DNA of 64,000 nt from Mesorhizobium sp. SCN 65-20 (GCA_001724355.1 MEEF01000005.1:1-64000); one strand, 5' to 3'. Numbered from the stretch's first letter, positions 13,238 to 22,303 are shown. Notes: generated by a model from the letters alone, not told the origin. A program made the numbers and translations.

Positions 13238-13942
13238 ATGGGCGAGCACACAGTCCGCTCCTTCGACGAAGAGCTCCAGCACATCGACCAACTCATCCGC
13301 GACATGGCCGACCTGGCCGGCTCGATGGTCGCCGGCGCGATCCGCGCGTTGCTTTCGTCCGACCAGGCGATGGCGCAGAGCGTCGTCGCCGACGATGTCG
13401 TGATGGATGCCAAGCAGCGCGAGCTCGACAATTCCGCGATCACGCTGATCGCCAAGCGCCAGCCCATGGCACAGGACCTGCGCGCGGTGGTGGGGGCGAT
13501 CCGCATGGCGGGCGACCTGGAGCGCATCGGCGACCTCGCCAAGAACATCGCCAAGCGCGTCGGCGCCGTCGGCCAGTCGGCGATGCCGCGCAACCTCTCG
13601 CACTCGATCGACGCCATGGCGCAGCTTGTGCTCGACCAGGTGCGCGGCGTGGTCGACCTCTATGTGGCGCGCGACGCCGAAGGGCTGAAGGGCCTGCGCA
13701 TCGACGACCAGAAGATCGACGTCCAGTACAACGCCGTGTTCCGCGAACTCCTGACCTACATGATGGAGGACCCGCGCAACATCACCGCCTGCACGCATCT
13801 GCTCTTCTGCGCCAAGAACCTCGAGCGTATCGGCGACCACGTGACCAACATTGCCGAGAACGCCTATTTCGTGGTGACCGGCGAGCAGTTGCCGCTCAAC
13901 CGGCCCAAGGTCGACGAAACGACGTCGGCCGTCTCGGCCTAG
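13238..13942 (+). CDS. phoU: Phosphate transport system regulator PhoU
   Basis: 234 residues with the duplicated three-helix PhoU pattern. The metal-binding E/DxxxD-type clusters occur in both halves: MAGDLERIGDLAKNIAKR and AKNLERIGDHVTNIAENAY. PhoU is a cytosolic dimer that links the Pst transporter to PhoR/PhoB signalling and limits phosphate uptake when phosphate is plentiful. GAGG precedes the start. It lies between pstB and phoB as expected. Confidence 0.95.
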   Translation: MGEHTVRSFDEELQHIDQLIRDMADLAGSMVAGAIRALLSSDQAMAQSVVADDVVMDAKQRELDNSAITLIAKRQPMAQDLRAVVGAIRMAGDLERIGDLAKNIAKRVGAVGQSAMPRNLSHSIDAMAQLVLDQVRGVVDLYVARDAEGLKGLRIDDQKIDVQYNAVFRELLTYMMEDPRNITACTHLLFCAKNLERIGDHVTNIAENAYFVVTGEQLPLNRPKVDETTSAVSA

Positions 13943-14043
13943 TGCATGACCCCGAAAATCGGAATCGATTTTCGGAAAGGACCATGCACGAATTCAAGGT
14001 GCTACAGCGTCCTTTGCGCGTCCAAGTGGACGCGGCGCTGTAG
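13943..14043. repeat. Rhizobial double-palindrome intergenic repeat
   Basis: Two adjacent inverted repeats fill the phoU-phoB gap. The first runs TGCATG (13943-13948) to CATGCA (13983-13988) with an inner CCGAAAATCG/CGATTTTCGG pair. The second is CTACAGCG (14002-14009) to CGCTGTAG (14036-14043) with an inner GCGTCCA/TGGACGC hairpin (14018-14033). This combination resembles interspersed palindromic elements scattered between genes in rhizobial genomes. A shortened copy of the first palindrome is at 26473-26493. Confidence 0.7.
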
Positions 14044-14140
14044 GGATTTCCGAACCGCATGCGTTTGGCGCGGGGGCGCTGCATAGGTTAAACCAGCGCA
14101 TGGTCCTGAAGGGGGCGTGCGCAAGGACAAGGTACAGGCG

Positions 14141-14830
14141 ATGATCGCTCCGAAGGTCATGGTCGTAGAAGACGAAGAGCCGCTGGGCGTGCTGCTTCGC
14201 TACAACCTCGAATCCGAAGGCTACCAGGTCGAGGTGGTCACCCGAGGCGACGAGGCCGAGATACGGCTCCAGGAAAACGTTCCCGACCTGCTCGTGCTCG
14301 ACTGGATGGTGCCCGCACTTTCCGGCATCGAGCTTTGCCGCAGGCTCAGGATGCGCCCCGAGACCGAACGCCTGCCGATCATCATGCTGACGGCGCGCGG
14401 CGAAGAGAGCGACAGGGTGCGCGGGCTTTCGACGGGTGCGGACGACTATCTGGTGAAGCCGTTCTCGACACCTGAATTCATGGCGCGGGTGAAGGCGCTG
14501 CTGCGCCGGGCCAAGCCTGAGGTGCTGTCGTCGGTGCTCAAGGTCGGCGACATCATGCTCGACCGCGAGTCGCACCGGGTCTACCGCAAGAAGAGCGAGA
14601 TCAAGCTCGGACCGACCGAGTTCCGCCTGCTCGAATTCATGATGCGCCATCCGGGCCGAGTGTTCTCGCGCAGCCAGCTGCTGGACAATGTCTGGGGCGA
14701 GACGATCTACATCGATGAGCGCACCGTGGACGTGCATGTCGGGCGCCTGCGCAAGGCTGTCAACAATGGCCGCATGCCTGACGTTATCCGCACCATCCGC
14801 GGCGCCGGCTACGCCATCCGGGAAGACTGA
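14141..14830 (+). CDS. phoB: Phosphate regulon response regulator PhoB
   Basis: 229 residues. An N-terminal receiver has the acidic pair in VVEDEE, phospho-acceptor Asp54 (LVLDWMVP) and the Lys in VKPFS. The C-terminal OmpR-type winged helix contains LGPTEFRLLEFMMRHPGRVF and DVHVGRLRKAV. Phosphorylated PhoB binds Pho boxes such as the one before pstS. ATG 14141 is used; a GTG at 14117 would add eight residues. No phoR sensor is adjacent, so the cognate kinase must be elsewhere. Confidence 0.94.
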   Translation: MIAPKVMVVEDEEPLGVLLRYNLESEGYQVEVVTRGDEAEIRLQENVPDLLVLDWMVPALSGIELCRRLRMRPETERLPIIMLTARGEESDRVRGLSTGADDYLVKPFSTPEFMARVKALLRRAKPEVLSSVLKVGDIMLDRESHRVYRKKSEIKLGPTEFRLLEFMMRHPGRVFSRSQLLDNVWGETIYIDERTVDVHVGRLRKAVNNGRMPDVIRTIRGAGYAIRED

Positions 14831-14836
14831 GAATCA

Positions 14837-14890
14837 AACTTGTTGCCCCGGGAACAAGTTGAGAGGCAGGCCGACGGGTCGGCCTTCCTT
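14837..14890 (+). terminator. Probable phoB terminator hairpins
   Basis: Two hairpins follow the phoB stop: AACTTGTT/AACAAGTT (14837-14844 with 14853-14860) and AGGCCGA/TCGGCCT (14868-14874 with 14879-14885), the latter followed by TCCTT. The T-run is weak but the position at the end of the pst-phoB operon fits termination. Confidence 0.5.
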
Positions 14891-15075
14891 ACCTCGCTGT
14901 TCCGGCGTTGCTCTGTGTGCCATCCGCGGCTTCTAGTGGCTGGAAGCTTTCTTGAAGACATTGCGCCACATGTTGACCCGTTTCTGCTGCTGAGACTGCC
15001 GAATCGGTTCAAGATGACGTTTTATTGATTGCGTCTATACTAAAAATTGCCTTTTTTCATGATAGCTGGGCTCCC

Positions 15076-15426
15076 GTGCGTAGCTTGATCTTGGCAATCT
15101 TCTTGGTGCTGATCACCATTTTCAACGGACTGACCGTCGAACGGGCAGGGGCCGCAGGCATGGGCATTTCAGCCGAGCAGCAAGTCGAGACCGTGGCGGA
15201 AATCACCACAGTGTCCGACGAGTGCCTGCCGTCGCTGGGCGGCTGCGCCGGCGAGTACTTCTCCGAGCGCCTGGACGACGTGCATTGCGCGGGCGAGTGC
15301 CCTGCCTGGCTGGCCCGTACCGGATCCCTCACCACTGATCGCGCCGCGGTCGTGATGTACTTCCCGCACCCCCTGCTGCGTGTCGCTTCGACCGCATTGG
15401 ACCTTCGCCCTCCGATCTCGGCCTGA
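15076..15426 (+). CDS. Hypothetical exported or membrane-anchored small protein
   Basis: 116 residues from GTG 15076 (a TTG at 15025 is in frame but upstream of the natural signal-peptide start). One hydrophobic N-terminal segment (SLILAIFLVLITIFNGL) ends near AGAAG, a possible signal-peptidase site. The mature part has four cysteines within about 30 residues (CLPSLGGCAG and CAGECP), which could bind metal or form disulfides. It ends in LRPPISA. Function unknown. It may belong with the other exported or redox-type genes at 15-18.5 kb. Confidence 0.45.
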   Translation: MRSLILAIFLVLITIFNGLTVERAGAAGMGISAEQQVETVAEITTVSDECLPSLGGCAGEYFSERLDDVHCAGECPAWLARTGSLTTDRAAVVMYFPHPLLRVASTALDLRPPISA

Positions 15427-15733
15427 TCTCCGATCGAACGGCCTGCGGTTCACGCCACTGGCCGTCTCGAAGGGGAAATGATGGTCCTCCGAAGGTGCCG
15501 TGCGCCCGGGCCTGACCCGGTTTCGTCGAACACATCCAAGCGACCTGCCCCTTCGTCGTCAGCCGTTTCTCGCGGTAGCCGCGAGAGTTGTGTGCCGGAT
15601 TCCACCCGCGACTGGGCCGCAATCGATCAGGGATCGGGGCGGACGGTTGCATCCACATGATCGCGACCGGGGCGTCGACCTCCCTGGCCTCGCGTCGCCC
15701 CTGAACAAAGGAAATGATTCCAGGAGACTGCCA
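15427..15733. other. Intergenic region without a gene
   Basis: 307 bases before the L,D-transpeptidase gene. Frames here overlap in several registers without a ribosome site or family resemblance. No clear regulatory element was seen apart from the AGGAG (15722-15726) that serves the downstream gene. Confidence 0.4.
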
Positions 15734-16525
15734 ATGAAAACAGACATACTCGAAACGAAGGCCGTGGTGCCAATGCGGGAGGGTGGCCCGGCATTGAGCC
15801 GCCGCGGTTTCCTCGCCGGTGCGGCGAGCCTGGGGACGCTTGTCGTGTCCGGCTGCGTCAGCACCAAGGAAGCGGTCGCGCCGGTCGAAAAGCCGCCGGT
15901 CGTCGATCCCAGTGCGGTCGCCATGTACGGCCCGCTCCCGAACGAGCGGTTCCCCATCCCCGCAATCGACCTGACCAAGGTACCAAGCAAGTTCTACCGG
16001 CAGCAGGTCGACTATGCGACCGAGGAGCCGGTCGGAACGCTCGTGGTCGATACGGACAATTACTACCTCTATCTCGTCCAGCCGGAGGGCAAGGCCATGC
16101 GCTACGGCGTCGGGCTTGGCCGCGCCGGATTCACCTGGGCGGGAAGGGGCCGCATCGGCTGGAAGCAGGAATGGCCGAAGTGGACGCCTCCGGACGAGAT
16201 GATCGCGCGTCAGCCAAACCTCGCCCAATGGGGCGCCGACCGCGGCGGCATGCCGCCCGGCCTCAACAATCCGCTGGGATCGCGGGCGCTCTACGTGTTC
16301 CAGGGCAAGGTCGACACGCTCTATCGCGTCCACGGAACGCCGGAATACTGGACCATCGGCAAGGCGGTTTCGAGCGGCTGCGTCCGACTCATGAACCAGG
16401 ACATCATCGACCTGTACGACCGGGTGCCCAGCCAGTCTCCCATCCTCGTGCTGGGCGATCCGACCCAACCCCATACGCATGAGGTCGCTACCGGCAACAG
16501 CGTGCCTGCACCGCAGGCGGGTTGA
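15734..16525 (+). CDS. L,D-transpeptidase (YkuD family), Tat-exported lipoprotein
   Basis: 263 residues. The N-terminus has a twin-arginine signal (SRRGFLAGAASLG) ending in a lipobox (VVSGC), so it is probably exported folded and lipid-anchored. The catalytic core (about 110-245) contains TLVVDTDNYYLYLV and the active-site signature HGTPEYWTIGKAVSSGCVRL with His, Ser-Gly-Cys and Arg. Such enzymes form 3-3 cross-links in peptidoglycan or attach proteins to it. AGGAG eight bases upstream supports the start. A second, smaller YkuD protein is at 44367-44828. Confidence 0.9.
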   Translation: MKTDILETKAVVPMREGGPALSRRGFLAGAASLGTLVVSGCVSTKEAVAPVEKPPVVDPSAVAMYGPLPNERFPIPAIDLTKVPSKFYRQQVDYATEEPVGTLVVDTDNYYLYLVQPEGKAMRYGVGLGRAGFTWAGRGRIGWKQEWPKWTPPDEMIARQPNLAQWGADRGGMPPGLNNPLGSRALYVFQGKVDTLYRVHGTPEYWTIGKAVSSGCVRLMNQDIIDLYDRVPSQSPILVLGDPTQPHTHEVATGNSVPAPQAG

Positions 16526-16591
16526 TACGACGAACAGGTCCTCGCCGGACGGCGGCGCATCGCCGTCCGGCCAACATGGAGCAGGTTCGAC

Positions 16592-16744
16592 ATGAACGCG
16601 CGTATGATGCACCTGGCGCAGATTGGCCGCATGAGCGGCAACTCGCCCGGCTTTCAGTTCCTTCCCGAACACGGACAGGTCGTGTTCCCACCCGCAGTCG
16701 TCGTCGGCGGAAACAGGACGCCGCTGGCTACCATGGTCCTGTGA
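16592..16744 (+). CDS. Possible 50-aa protein of unknown function
   Basis: A short frame (MNARMMHLAQIGRMSG to TPLATMVL) lies between the transpeptidase and the next membrane protein, with GGAGC/AGG upstream and 12 bases to the next gene. The spacing suggests an operon with 16757-17943. No family recognised; the reading frame choice rests on spacing and codon use only. Confidence 0.35.
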   Translation: MNARMMHLAQIGRMSGNSPGFQFLPEHGQVVFPPAVVVGGNRTPLATMVL

Positions 16745-16756
16745 GAGGTCGAGCCG

Positions 16757-17230
16757 ATGCAAGTTGACGCAATTTTCGGTCTTCGCGGAATAGCCATCGG
16801 CTGGCATGGCCGCGCTATCCTGAAGGGAGTGGCTGCGGCCGTGTTGGCGTTCGCGTCGCTCGGAACCGTTTCGGCGCTCTGGGACAATCCGCTTTTCACC
16901 CGCATGACCCCGGTCGGGGCCTGGGAATTGCCCGCCCTGGTCGTGCTGTCGGTGCTCTCGGGGCTCTACATCGCCGTGCGGCGTCCTGTCTGTTCAGTTC
17001 GCCGCGCGGGCATCGGAGGCGTGGCGGGCTTCATCGGCATCGCCTGCCCGACCTGCAACAAGATCCTCATGATTCTGTTCGGGGGCGAGTTCCTGATGAT
17101 GTGGTTCGACCCGATCCGCCCCTTTATTTCGGCGCTCGGCATAGCGCTCCTCGCCGTTGCCTCATGGCACGAAATACGCGCTCGCCGAGTGGATGCAGCA
17201 AACCAAACGCAACTGGAGTATCCGAAGTGA
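16757..17230 (+). CDS. Four-helix inner membrane protein with CPTC motif
   Basis: 157 residues with about four transmembrane segments (roughly 23-42, 58-75, 85-105 and 120-140). A CPTCNK motif sits at the start of the third or fourth helix (GFIGIACPTCNKILMILF). The CXXC pair inside a membrane protein suggests redox or metal chemistry. I do not recognise the family with certainty. GAGAGG precedes the ATG. Its stop overlaps the GTG start of the ferric-reductase-like gene, so the two are translationally coupled and probably work together. Confidence 0.6.
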   Translation: MQVDAIFGLRGIAIGWHGRAILKGVAAAVLAFASLGTVSALWDNPLFTRMTPVGAWELPALVVLSVLSGLYIAVRRPVCSVRRAGIGGVAGFIGIACPTCNKILMILFGGEFLMMWFDPIRPFISALGIALLAVASWHEIRARRVDAANQTQLEYPK

Positions 17231-17943
17231 CCGACATATCCGCCGGGCGCGTCCGCGCCGGCCAGCCAGTTCCTCATTTGTGGCGCCGCACGCTGCTTCG
17301 CCATCTTGTGGTCGTCGGCCTCTCGGCCGCGCTGGTCTACGCCTTCGGCGCCATTCACGGGCAGTGGAGCCCGATGCACCGGTGGAACCGCGCATTCGCG
17401 GACGCATCGCTGGCGCTTCTGGTGATCACAATGTCGATCGGGCCGTTGACGCGCCTATGGCCCGGCTCGATGCGGATCGTGGCCTACCGGCGCGAAACCG
17501 GCATCTATGCGACCTTGCTGGCGGCCGTGCATACGGTGGTCATACTCGCCGGCTGGGTCGAGTGGGATTTCGCGCGGCTGTTCGGCTACGAGGTCATCCC
17601 GCAGACGGGCGAGTATGTGATGTTCCAGCAGGGCTTCGGGCTGGCAAACGTGATCGGCATCGCCGCCCTGGCCTATGCGCTCCTGCTCATGTCCACCTCG
17701 AACGACTGGTCGATCCGCGTGCTGGGGTCCTCGGTGTGGAAGTTCCTGCAGAACGGCGCGACGGTGCTGTGGGGCCTTGCCTTGCTGCACACCGCCTATT
17801 TCCTGTTCCTGCACTTCCTGAGCTTCCATCGCCCGACGCCCGAGCCGAGCCCGCTGCAGTGGCCGTTCGTGGCGGCGATACTCTCGGTGCTCCTGCTGCG
17901 CGTCGCGGCCACTCTTTCGACCTGGGGCAAGAAGAGGAAATAG
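17227..17943 (+). CDS. Ferric-reductase-like transmembrane haem protein
   Basis: 238 residues, GTG start overlapping the previous stop. Six or so hydrophobic helices carry spaced histidines (HGQWSPMHRWNRAF, AAVHTVVILAGW, LLHTAYFLFLHFL), matching the ferric reductase-like membrane domain that binds b-type haem. This domain is shared by MsrQ, YedZ-like proteins and NADPH oxidases. No flavin or NAD domain is present, so electrons must be passed to or from partner proteins. With the CPTC membrane protein it may form a small membrane redox module. Exact role unknown. Confidence 0.75.
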   Translation: MTDISAGRVRAGQPVPHLWRRTLLRHLVVVGLSAALVYAFGAIHGQWSPMHRWNRAFADASLALLVITMSIGPLTRLWPGSMRIVAYRRETGIYATLLAAVHTVVILAGWVEWDFARLFGYEVIPQTGEYVMFQQGFGLANVIGIAALAYALLLMSTSNDWSIRVLGSSVWKFLQNGATVLWGLALLHTAYFLFLHFLSFHRPTPEPSPLQWPFVAAILSVLLLRVAATLSTWGKKRK

Positions 17944-18087
17944 TTTCAGGTAACGCGCCCATGCGGGCATTGGCGGTCTGGCGCCGCAGACGGTGCCAGA
18001 CCCTGTCGCGATCACTTCCACTTGATGCAGACAGCCGGGCCTCGGTGCCAACCGCATTTGCAAGCTCGTCGGGACATGACATGCCCT

Positions 18088-18118
18088 CGCCCTGCCCGAA
18101 AGAGGTAGGGCAGGGGCG
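18088..18118 (+). terminator. Hairpin after the ferric-reductase-like gene
   Basis: CGCCCTGCCC (18088-18097) pairs with GGGCAGGGGCG (18108-18118) with one bulged G. No T-run follows. It could stop or stabilise the upstream transcript. Confidence 0.35.
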
Positions 18119-18178
18119 ATTGCCGGCCGCTGGGGACTGCTCCTAACCTGTGCCGTCTCTAAGCGGTCACGGCTGGCG

Positions 18179-18511
18179 ATGCGCCTCGTTGTTGTGCTGT
18201 TACTCGGGCTGGCAATGCTCATGACCCCAATCGGGGCCATGGCGTCGACGGCTGCGCCGCAGCATGAGGCGACCAACCTCTATGGCGGCCATGCCGCGAC
18301 GGGTCACGTCGACTGTGGAAAGGCAGCCGGCCAGACGCAGCACGACTGCCACGTGACGAGCCATTCGCATCATCCGCTCGGCAAGGCCGCATTCGTCTCG
18401 CTCGTGCTCGCTGCGTCCGCCAACTGCTGGCCGAACCGAGCCTCCCTCGCGACCAGGGCCGATCTTTTCGGCGCCATCGACCACCCTCCGCGAGCCTCCA
18501 TCCCCGCGTGA
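18179..18511 (+). CDS. Small exported histidine-containing protein
   Basis: 110 residues. A signal peptide (MRLVVVLLLGLAMLMTPIGAMAS) is followed by a His/Cys-containing region (HVDCGKAAGQTQHDCHVTSHSHHP), then a hydrophobic stretch and a tail ending DHPPRASIPA. The layout (signal, CH-rich block, proline tail) resembles small periplasmic proteins found near metal-handling genes, so metal binding is possible. No confident family assignment. Confidence 0.5.
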   Translation: MRLVVVLLLGLAMLMTPIGAMASTAAPQHEATNLYGGHAATGHVDCGKAAGQTQHDCHVTSHSHHPLGKAAFVSLVLAASANCWPNRASLATRADLFGAIDHPPRASIPA

Positions 18512-18681
18512 TGGACATGCGCCGAGCAAGCTCGGCGCGGAGTGCAACTCCAGTGTCCGCCAGGGGAATGGTCGTGGGCGCAATCCTGCCATCCGGAAGC
18601 CATGGCGCAACAGCTGTGCGCAACCCGATGTCGGGAACCGAACGCGCATTCCTCCCGCGGCACCGCCGGAGGATTTCGGTC

Positions 18682-19569
18682 ATGGATCAGTTTTCGAAAC
18701 TTCGCAGTTCTTCCCAAGGTCAGCCAGCACACCATCCAGGCAAGCCGGCATCGAACCAATGGAACGAGGAGCGGGTCACACGTCATTTCGACCACGCCAC
18801 CGACCGTTCCGAGGACGTCTATCTCCGGCAGGAAACGCCCGGAGGGTTCTTCTATCGCAGGCGGCAGGCCATAGTCATGCGCTGCCTGCATTCCAGGCAG
18901 GGCGACGTGGTGGCGGACCTCGGTTGCGGTCCGGGTGCCTATGCGGTCAAAGTCGCCGAGCGCGGCAGCAAGTACATCGGGTTCGACCTGTCGCCGCGAA
19001 TGATAGCGCACGCGCGCAGGCGCCATGCCCATCTCACGGACGCGGAGTTCATGGTGGGCGATGTCGGCAACCTGCCGCTCGCCTCGAACAGCGTCGACGC
19101 CCTGTTGTGCCTGGGCATGCTCGAGTATGTCCCCAAGGACGATGAGGTCGCCTATCTGGCCGAGATGGCCAGGGTTTTGAAACCGGGAGGCCGGGCAGTC
19201 TTCTCATTCCTGAACGCGGCGAGTCCCTACTGGATCTGGGTAGAGCGTTGCTATCCGCTTGCAAAATTCGTCGTCAGGAACAGCCGGGCGGTCTTTGGGG
19301 GCGCCAAGCACGTGCGGTTCGACGAATGCGCAGGGGAGGCCCTGCCAACCCGCAGGTTCAGGCTGAGGGAGCGCTGCGCATTGCTCGGCAGCATGGGACT
19401 CGAGGTGACCGAGGAAAGCTATTTCTCGATCAACGTCCTGCCGATGCCGCTCGACCAACGCCTTTCCGGGCTGTCGCTTCGCCTCAACCGCAAGCTCGAG
19501 CCCTTGCTCGAGTGGCCGTTCCTGGAGCGGCTCGGCATGGGTTTCGTGATCTCGGCCAGGAAGGCGTGA
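18682..19569 (+). CDS. SAM-dependent class I methyltransferase
   Basis: 295 residues from ATG 18682, with GGAGG (18668-18672) nine bases upstream. The Rossmann motif I is VADLGCGPGAYAVKVAERG, followed by YIGFDLSPRMIAHAR and the post-motif LPLASNSVDALLCLGMLEYV, as in UbiE/Methyltransf_11-type enzymes. The C-terminal part (about 185-295) carries lid helices. Substrate unknown: lipid, quinone or small-molecule acceptors are all possible. Upstream in-frame Met codons lack a ribosome site and are rejected. Confidence 0.85.
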   Translation: MDQFSKLRSSSQGQPAHHPGKPASNQWNEERVTRHFDHATDRSEDVYLRQETPGGFFYRRRQAIVMRCLHSRQGDVVADLGCGPGAYAVKVAERGSKYIGFDLSPRMIAHARRRHAHLTDAEFMVGDVGNLPLASNSVDALLCLGMLEYVPKDDEVAYLAEMARVLKPGGRAVFSFLNAASPYWIWVERCYPLAKFVVRNSRAVFGGAKHVRFDECAGEALPTRRFRLRERCALLGSMGLEVTEESYFSINVLPMPLDQRLSGLSLRLNRKLEPLLEWPFLERLGMGFVISARKA

Positions 19570-19581
19570 CCGGGAGAGATC

Positions 19582-20817
19582 TCAGGCGACGCCGACCTGC
19601 GCACGGCGGGCCGGCGTGCCCGGAGCGAAGACCTCGTCGTCGACATAGAGCAGGGCGCGCATCATGCAGCCCTCGCGGATGAGCGGCACCTCGTTGGGCT
19701 CGGTGTCGAAGGAGATCGCCTTGGAATGCAGTCCGCCCGCGGTCTTGGCGATCGCGGCGCGGACATGCGGTTCCATCAGGTCGAAGGCGGTGGCGCCGAC
19801 GCCGACGAAGGCGAGCGGCGCTGGGTCGAACAGCGCGAACATGGAGCCGAGGCCGAAGCCGATGGCTTCGCCCGCCTTGCGGAAGGCCTCGCGCTCAGGA
19901 CCGTCGTGGTCGCGGGCGGCGTCCGCGAGTGCGCGGATGTCACCGTCAGAGAGGTCCGCGAGGGGCTCCGCGTTCTCGTCGCCCTGCCTGGCGTTGCGCC
20001 AGATGGCGTAGTTGCCGGCATAGGCCTCGATGCAGCCGCGCCGGCCGCAGCGGCACAGCGCGCCGTCGGGGCGATGGATCATGTGGCCGAATTCGCCGCC
20101 CGACGATTGCGTGCCGGTGAAGAGTTCGCCCTTGGTCACCAGTCCCATGCCGATGCCGTGCGAGAGCAGGATGGCAATGAAGTCGTCGCGGTAGCGGGAA
20201 GGATCCCGCCAGCGCAGCGCCTCGGCGATCATGTTGCAGTCGTTCTCGACGGTCACCGGCACGCCGAACTCCTGCTCGAGCTTGTCGGCGAATGGAATGT
20301 CGTCATGCGGGGTGATCGGCGACCACAGAAGCGTGCGCGAGCCGGAATCGGTGACCCCCTGGATGGCGACGGCGATGCGCAGTACCGCGCCCTTGTTGCC
20401 GGCCTCGATCAGGCGGCGGACGATGCCGATGCATTCGTCCACGAGGGTATCGGCTTCCATGCGTTGGGTAACGAGCCTGCGGCTCTCCTCTGCGATGGTG
20501 TTGCCGGCATAGTCGATGAGCGCGGCCGACAGGCTGTTGAGTGAAAGCACCACGGCGACGACCGCGGCGGCGTCGGGGTCGAGCGCGAGCCCAACCTGGG
20601 GCCTGCCGCGCTTCATGAGCGCCGGTTCGCCGCCCTTGGATTCGGCAAGGATGCCTTCGCCGATCAAATCGGAGGAGATCGTTGAGATCGTCGAGTGGCT
20701 GAGGCCGGTGGTTGCCGCGATTTCGGTGCGCGACGGCTGGCCGGCACGGCGCACCGCGGAAATGACCATGGCGCGATTGCGCTTCCTGAGATCGTCGTGA
20801 CGAATGCCGACCGACAT
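19582..20817 (-). CDS. ROK-family transcriptional regulator (XylR-like)
   Basis: 411 residues. An N-terminal winged helix (about 10-65, [21 protein letters not shown]) is followed by a sugar-kinase-like ROK domain with the DNxN-type block [17 protein letters not shown] and the zinc motif [12 protein letters not shown]. Such regulators repress sugar transport operons and release DNA on binding sugar. It is divergent from the xylose-type transporter, so it probably controls xylFHG and itself through the palindromes in the shared gap. Confidence 0.88.
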   Translation of the reverse strand: MSVGIRHDDLRKRNRAMVISAVRRAGQPSRTEIAATTGLSHSTISTISSDLIGEGILAESKGGEPALMKRGRPQVGLALDPDAAAVVAVVLSLNSLSAALIDYAGNTIAEESRRLVTQRMEADTLVDECIGIVRRLIEAGNKGAVLRIAVAIQGVTDSGSRTLLWSPITPHDDIPFADKLEQEFGVPVTVENDCNMIAEALRWRDPSRYRDDFIAILLSHGIGMGLVTKGELFTGTQSSGGEFGHMIHRPDGALCRCGRRGCIEAYAGNYAIWRNARQGDENAEPLADLSDGDIRALADAARDHDGPEREAFRKAGEAIGFGLGSMFALFDPAPLAFVGVGATAFDLMEPHVRAAIAKTAGGLHSKAISFDTEPNEVPLIREGCMMRALLYVDDEVFAPGTPARRAQVGVA

Positions 20818-20917
20818 GAATTCGCTTTCCTCCGGGGCGAAGAGCTGCTCTGTTCGCCGGAGGCAGGCAGACTCTCACGCAATATTGATTGTGACAGATG
20901 CCACTCCAAATGTCTTT

Positions 20918-20944
20918 ATTTATTTCGGTCTCCGAAAAAAATAA
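20918..20944. promoter_or_regulatory. Putative ROK operator 1
   Basis: The imperfect dyad TTATTTCGG ... CCGAAAAAAATAA lies between the ROK regulator and xylF. Its core TTTCGG-N3-CCGAAA resembles the second element at 20993-21013. AT-rich flanks with a CG-containing centre are typical of ROK (NagC/Mlc/XylR) sites. Confidence 0.5.
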
Positions 20945-20964
20945 GAATGCCGCGCGAAAGGCGG

Positions 20965-20970
20965 TTGACA
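20965..20970 (+). promoter_or_regulatory. Candidate -35 element for xylF
   Basis: TTGACA is a perfect -35 hexamer. The expected -10 position (about 20988-20993) is poor (CAGTCT) and abuts the second ROK operator, which fits a repressed promoter. Confidence 0.4.
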
Positions 20971-20992
20971 GCGGACAGCCATTACTCCAGTC

Positions 20993-21013
20993 TTTTTTCG
21001 AGGCTCGAAAAAA
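20993..21013. promoter_or_regulatory. Putative ROK operator 2 (perfect palindrome)
   Basis: TTTTTTCGAG-G-CTCGAAAAAA is a perfect 10-1-10 inverted repeat. It lies 60 bases before the xylF start and just downstream of a TTGACA element, where a bound repressor would block transcription. Confidence 0.55.
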
Positions 21014-21072
21014 AGAGCTTCTCCAAGGGCTATCGCCAGATAAGCGCGCCCGTGGGGCGCAGGGAGGAAATG

Positions 21073-22113
21073 ATGAAGAGATTTACGACCGCCATATTGG
21101 CGGGTGTCGCCATGACTCTTGCTCTCTCGGCGGTCGCCGAAGCTAAGGGCAAGGTCATCGGCGTTTCTTGGTCGAACTTCCAGGAAGAGCGCTGGAAAAC
21201 TGACGAAGCAGCGATGAAGGCCGCGATCGAGGCCGCTGGCGACAAGTATATTTCGGCTGACGCACAGTCCTCCGCCGCCAAGCAGCTGACCGACGTCGAA
21301 AGCCTGATCAGCCAGGGCGCCAATGCGCTTATCATCCTGTCGCAGGACGCTTCCGCCATCGGCCCCGCCGTCGAAAAGGCGCTCGCCGAGGGTATCCCGG
21401 TCGTGGGCTATGACCGCCTGATCGAGAACAAGGACGTCTTCTACCTGACCTTCGACAACAAGGAAGTGGGCCGCATGCAGGCCGCCGAGGTGTTCAAGGT
21501 CAAGCCCGAGGGTAACTACGTCTTCATCAAGGGTTCGTCCGCCGACCCGAACGCCGACTTCCTGTTCTCCGGACAGATGGAAGTGCTGAAGGAGGCCGTT
21601 GACGCCGGCAAGATCAAGAGCGTCGGCGAGGCCTACACCGACGGCTGGCTGCCCGCCAACGCCCAGAAGAACATGGAGCAGTTCCTGACCACCAACGACA
21701 ACAAGGTCGATGCGGTGGTCGCTTCCAACGACGGCACGGCCGGCGGCGCGATTGCCGCGCTCCAGGCGCAGGGTCTCGCCGGTTCGGTGCCGGTTTCCGG
21801 CCAGGACGGTGACCATGCCGCCCTCAACCGCGTCGCGCTCGGCACCCAGACCGTTTCGGTGTGGAAGGACGCGCGCGAACTCGGCAAGAACGCGGCGGAG
21901 ATCGCCTCGCAGCTCGCCGACGGCAAGAAGATGGAAGAGATCCCGAACGTCCAGAAGTTCACGACCCCGGGCGGCAACGAGACGAACTCGGTGTTCCTGA
22001 AGCCGGTTCCGATCACCAAGGACAACCTCAACGTGGTCATCGACGCGGGCTGGGTTTCGAAGGACGTCGTCTGCCAGGGCGTCGCCGCCGGCTCCGTGGC
22101 CGCCTGCAACTGA
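21073..22113 (+). CDS. xylF: Xylose-type sugar ABC transporter binding protein (XylF-like)
   Basis: 346 residues. Signal peptide about 1-24 ([21 protein letters not shown]). The mature part begins [19 protein letters not shown] and has the XylF-like [22 protein letters not shown] and VGRMQA blocks of periplasmic-binding type I proteins. It should bind D-xylose or a similar pentose. AGGGAGGA (21061-21068) fits the second of two adjacent ATGs. First gene of a three-gene importer operon divergent from a ROK regulator. Confidence 0.88.
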   Translation: MKRFTTAILAGVAMTLALSAVAEAKGKVIGVSWSNFQEERWKTDEAAMKAAIEAAGDKYISADAQSSAAKQLTDVESLISQGANALIILSQDASAIGPAVEKALAEGIPVVGYDRLIENKDVFYLTFDNKEVGRMQAAEVFKVKPEGNYVFIKGSSADPNADFLFSGQMEVLKEAVDAGKIKSVGEAYTDGWLPANAQKNMEQFLTTNDNKVDAVVASNDGTAGGAIAALQAQGLAGSVPVSGQDGDHAALNRVALGTQTVSVWKDARELGKNAAEIASQLADGKKMEEIPNVQKFTTPGGNETNSVFLKPVPITKDNLNVVIDAGWVSKDVVCQGVAAGSVAACN

Positions 22114-22303
22114 CGTCGGCCGGTATCGGCAAGACAAGCGCTGCGGTCCACCGGGCCGCGGCGCATCCGGAAGCCGCCGCACCGCGTCGGCAACGAACGG
22201 CAGATGCGCACTGTGCCTGCTCCAGTTCCATCCGACTGTCCTTTGACCTAACATGAGCGCTCCGGCCGTACGCCCGCAGACGGTGGCCGGACGGGAGGAT
22301 ACG

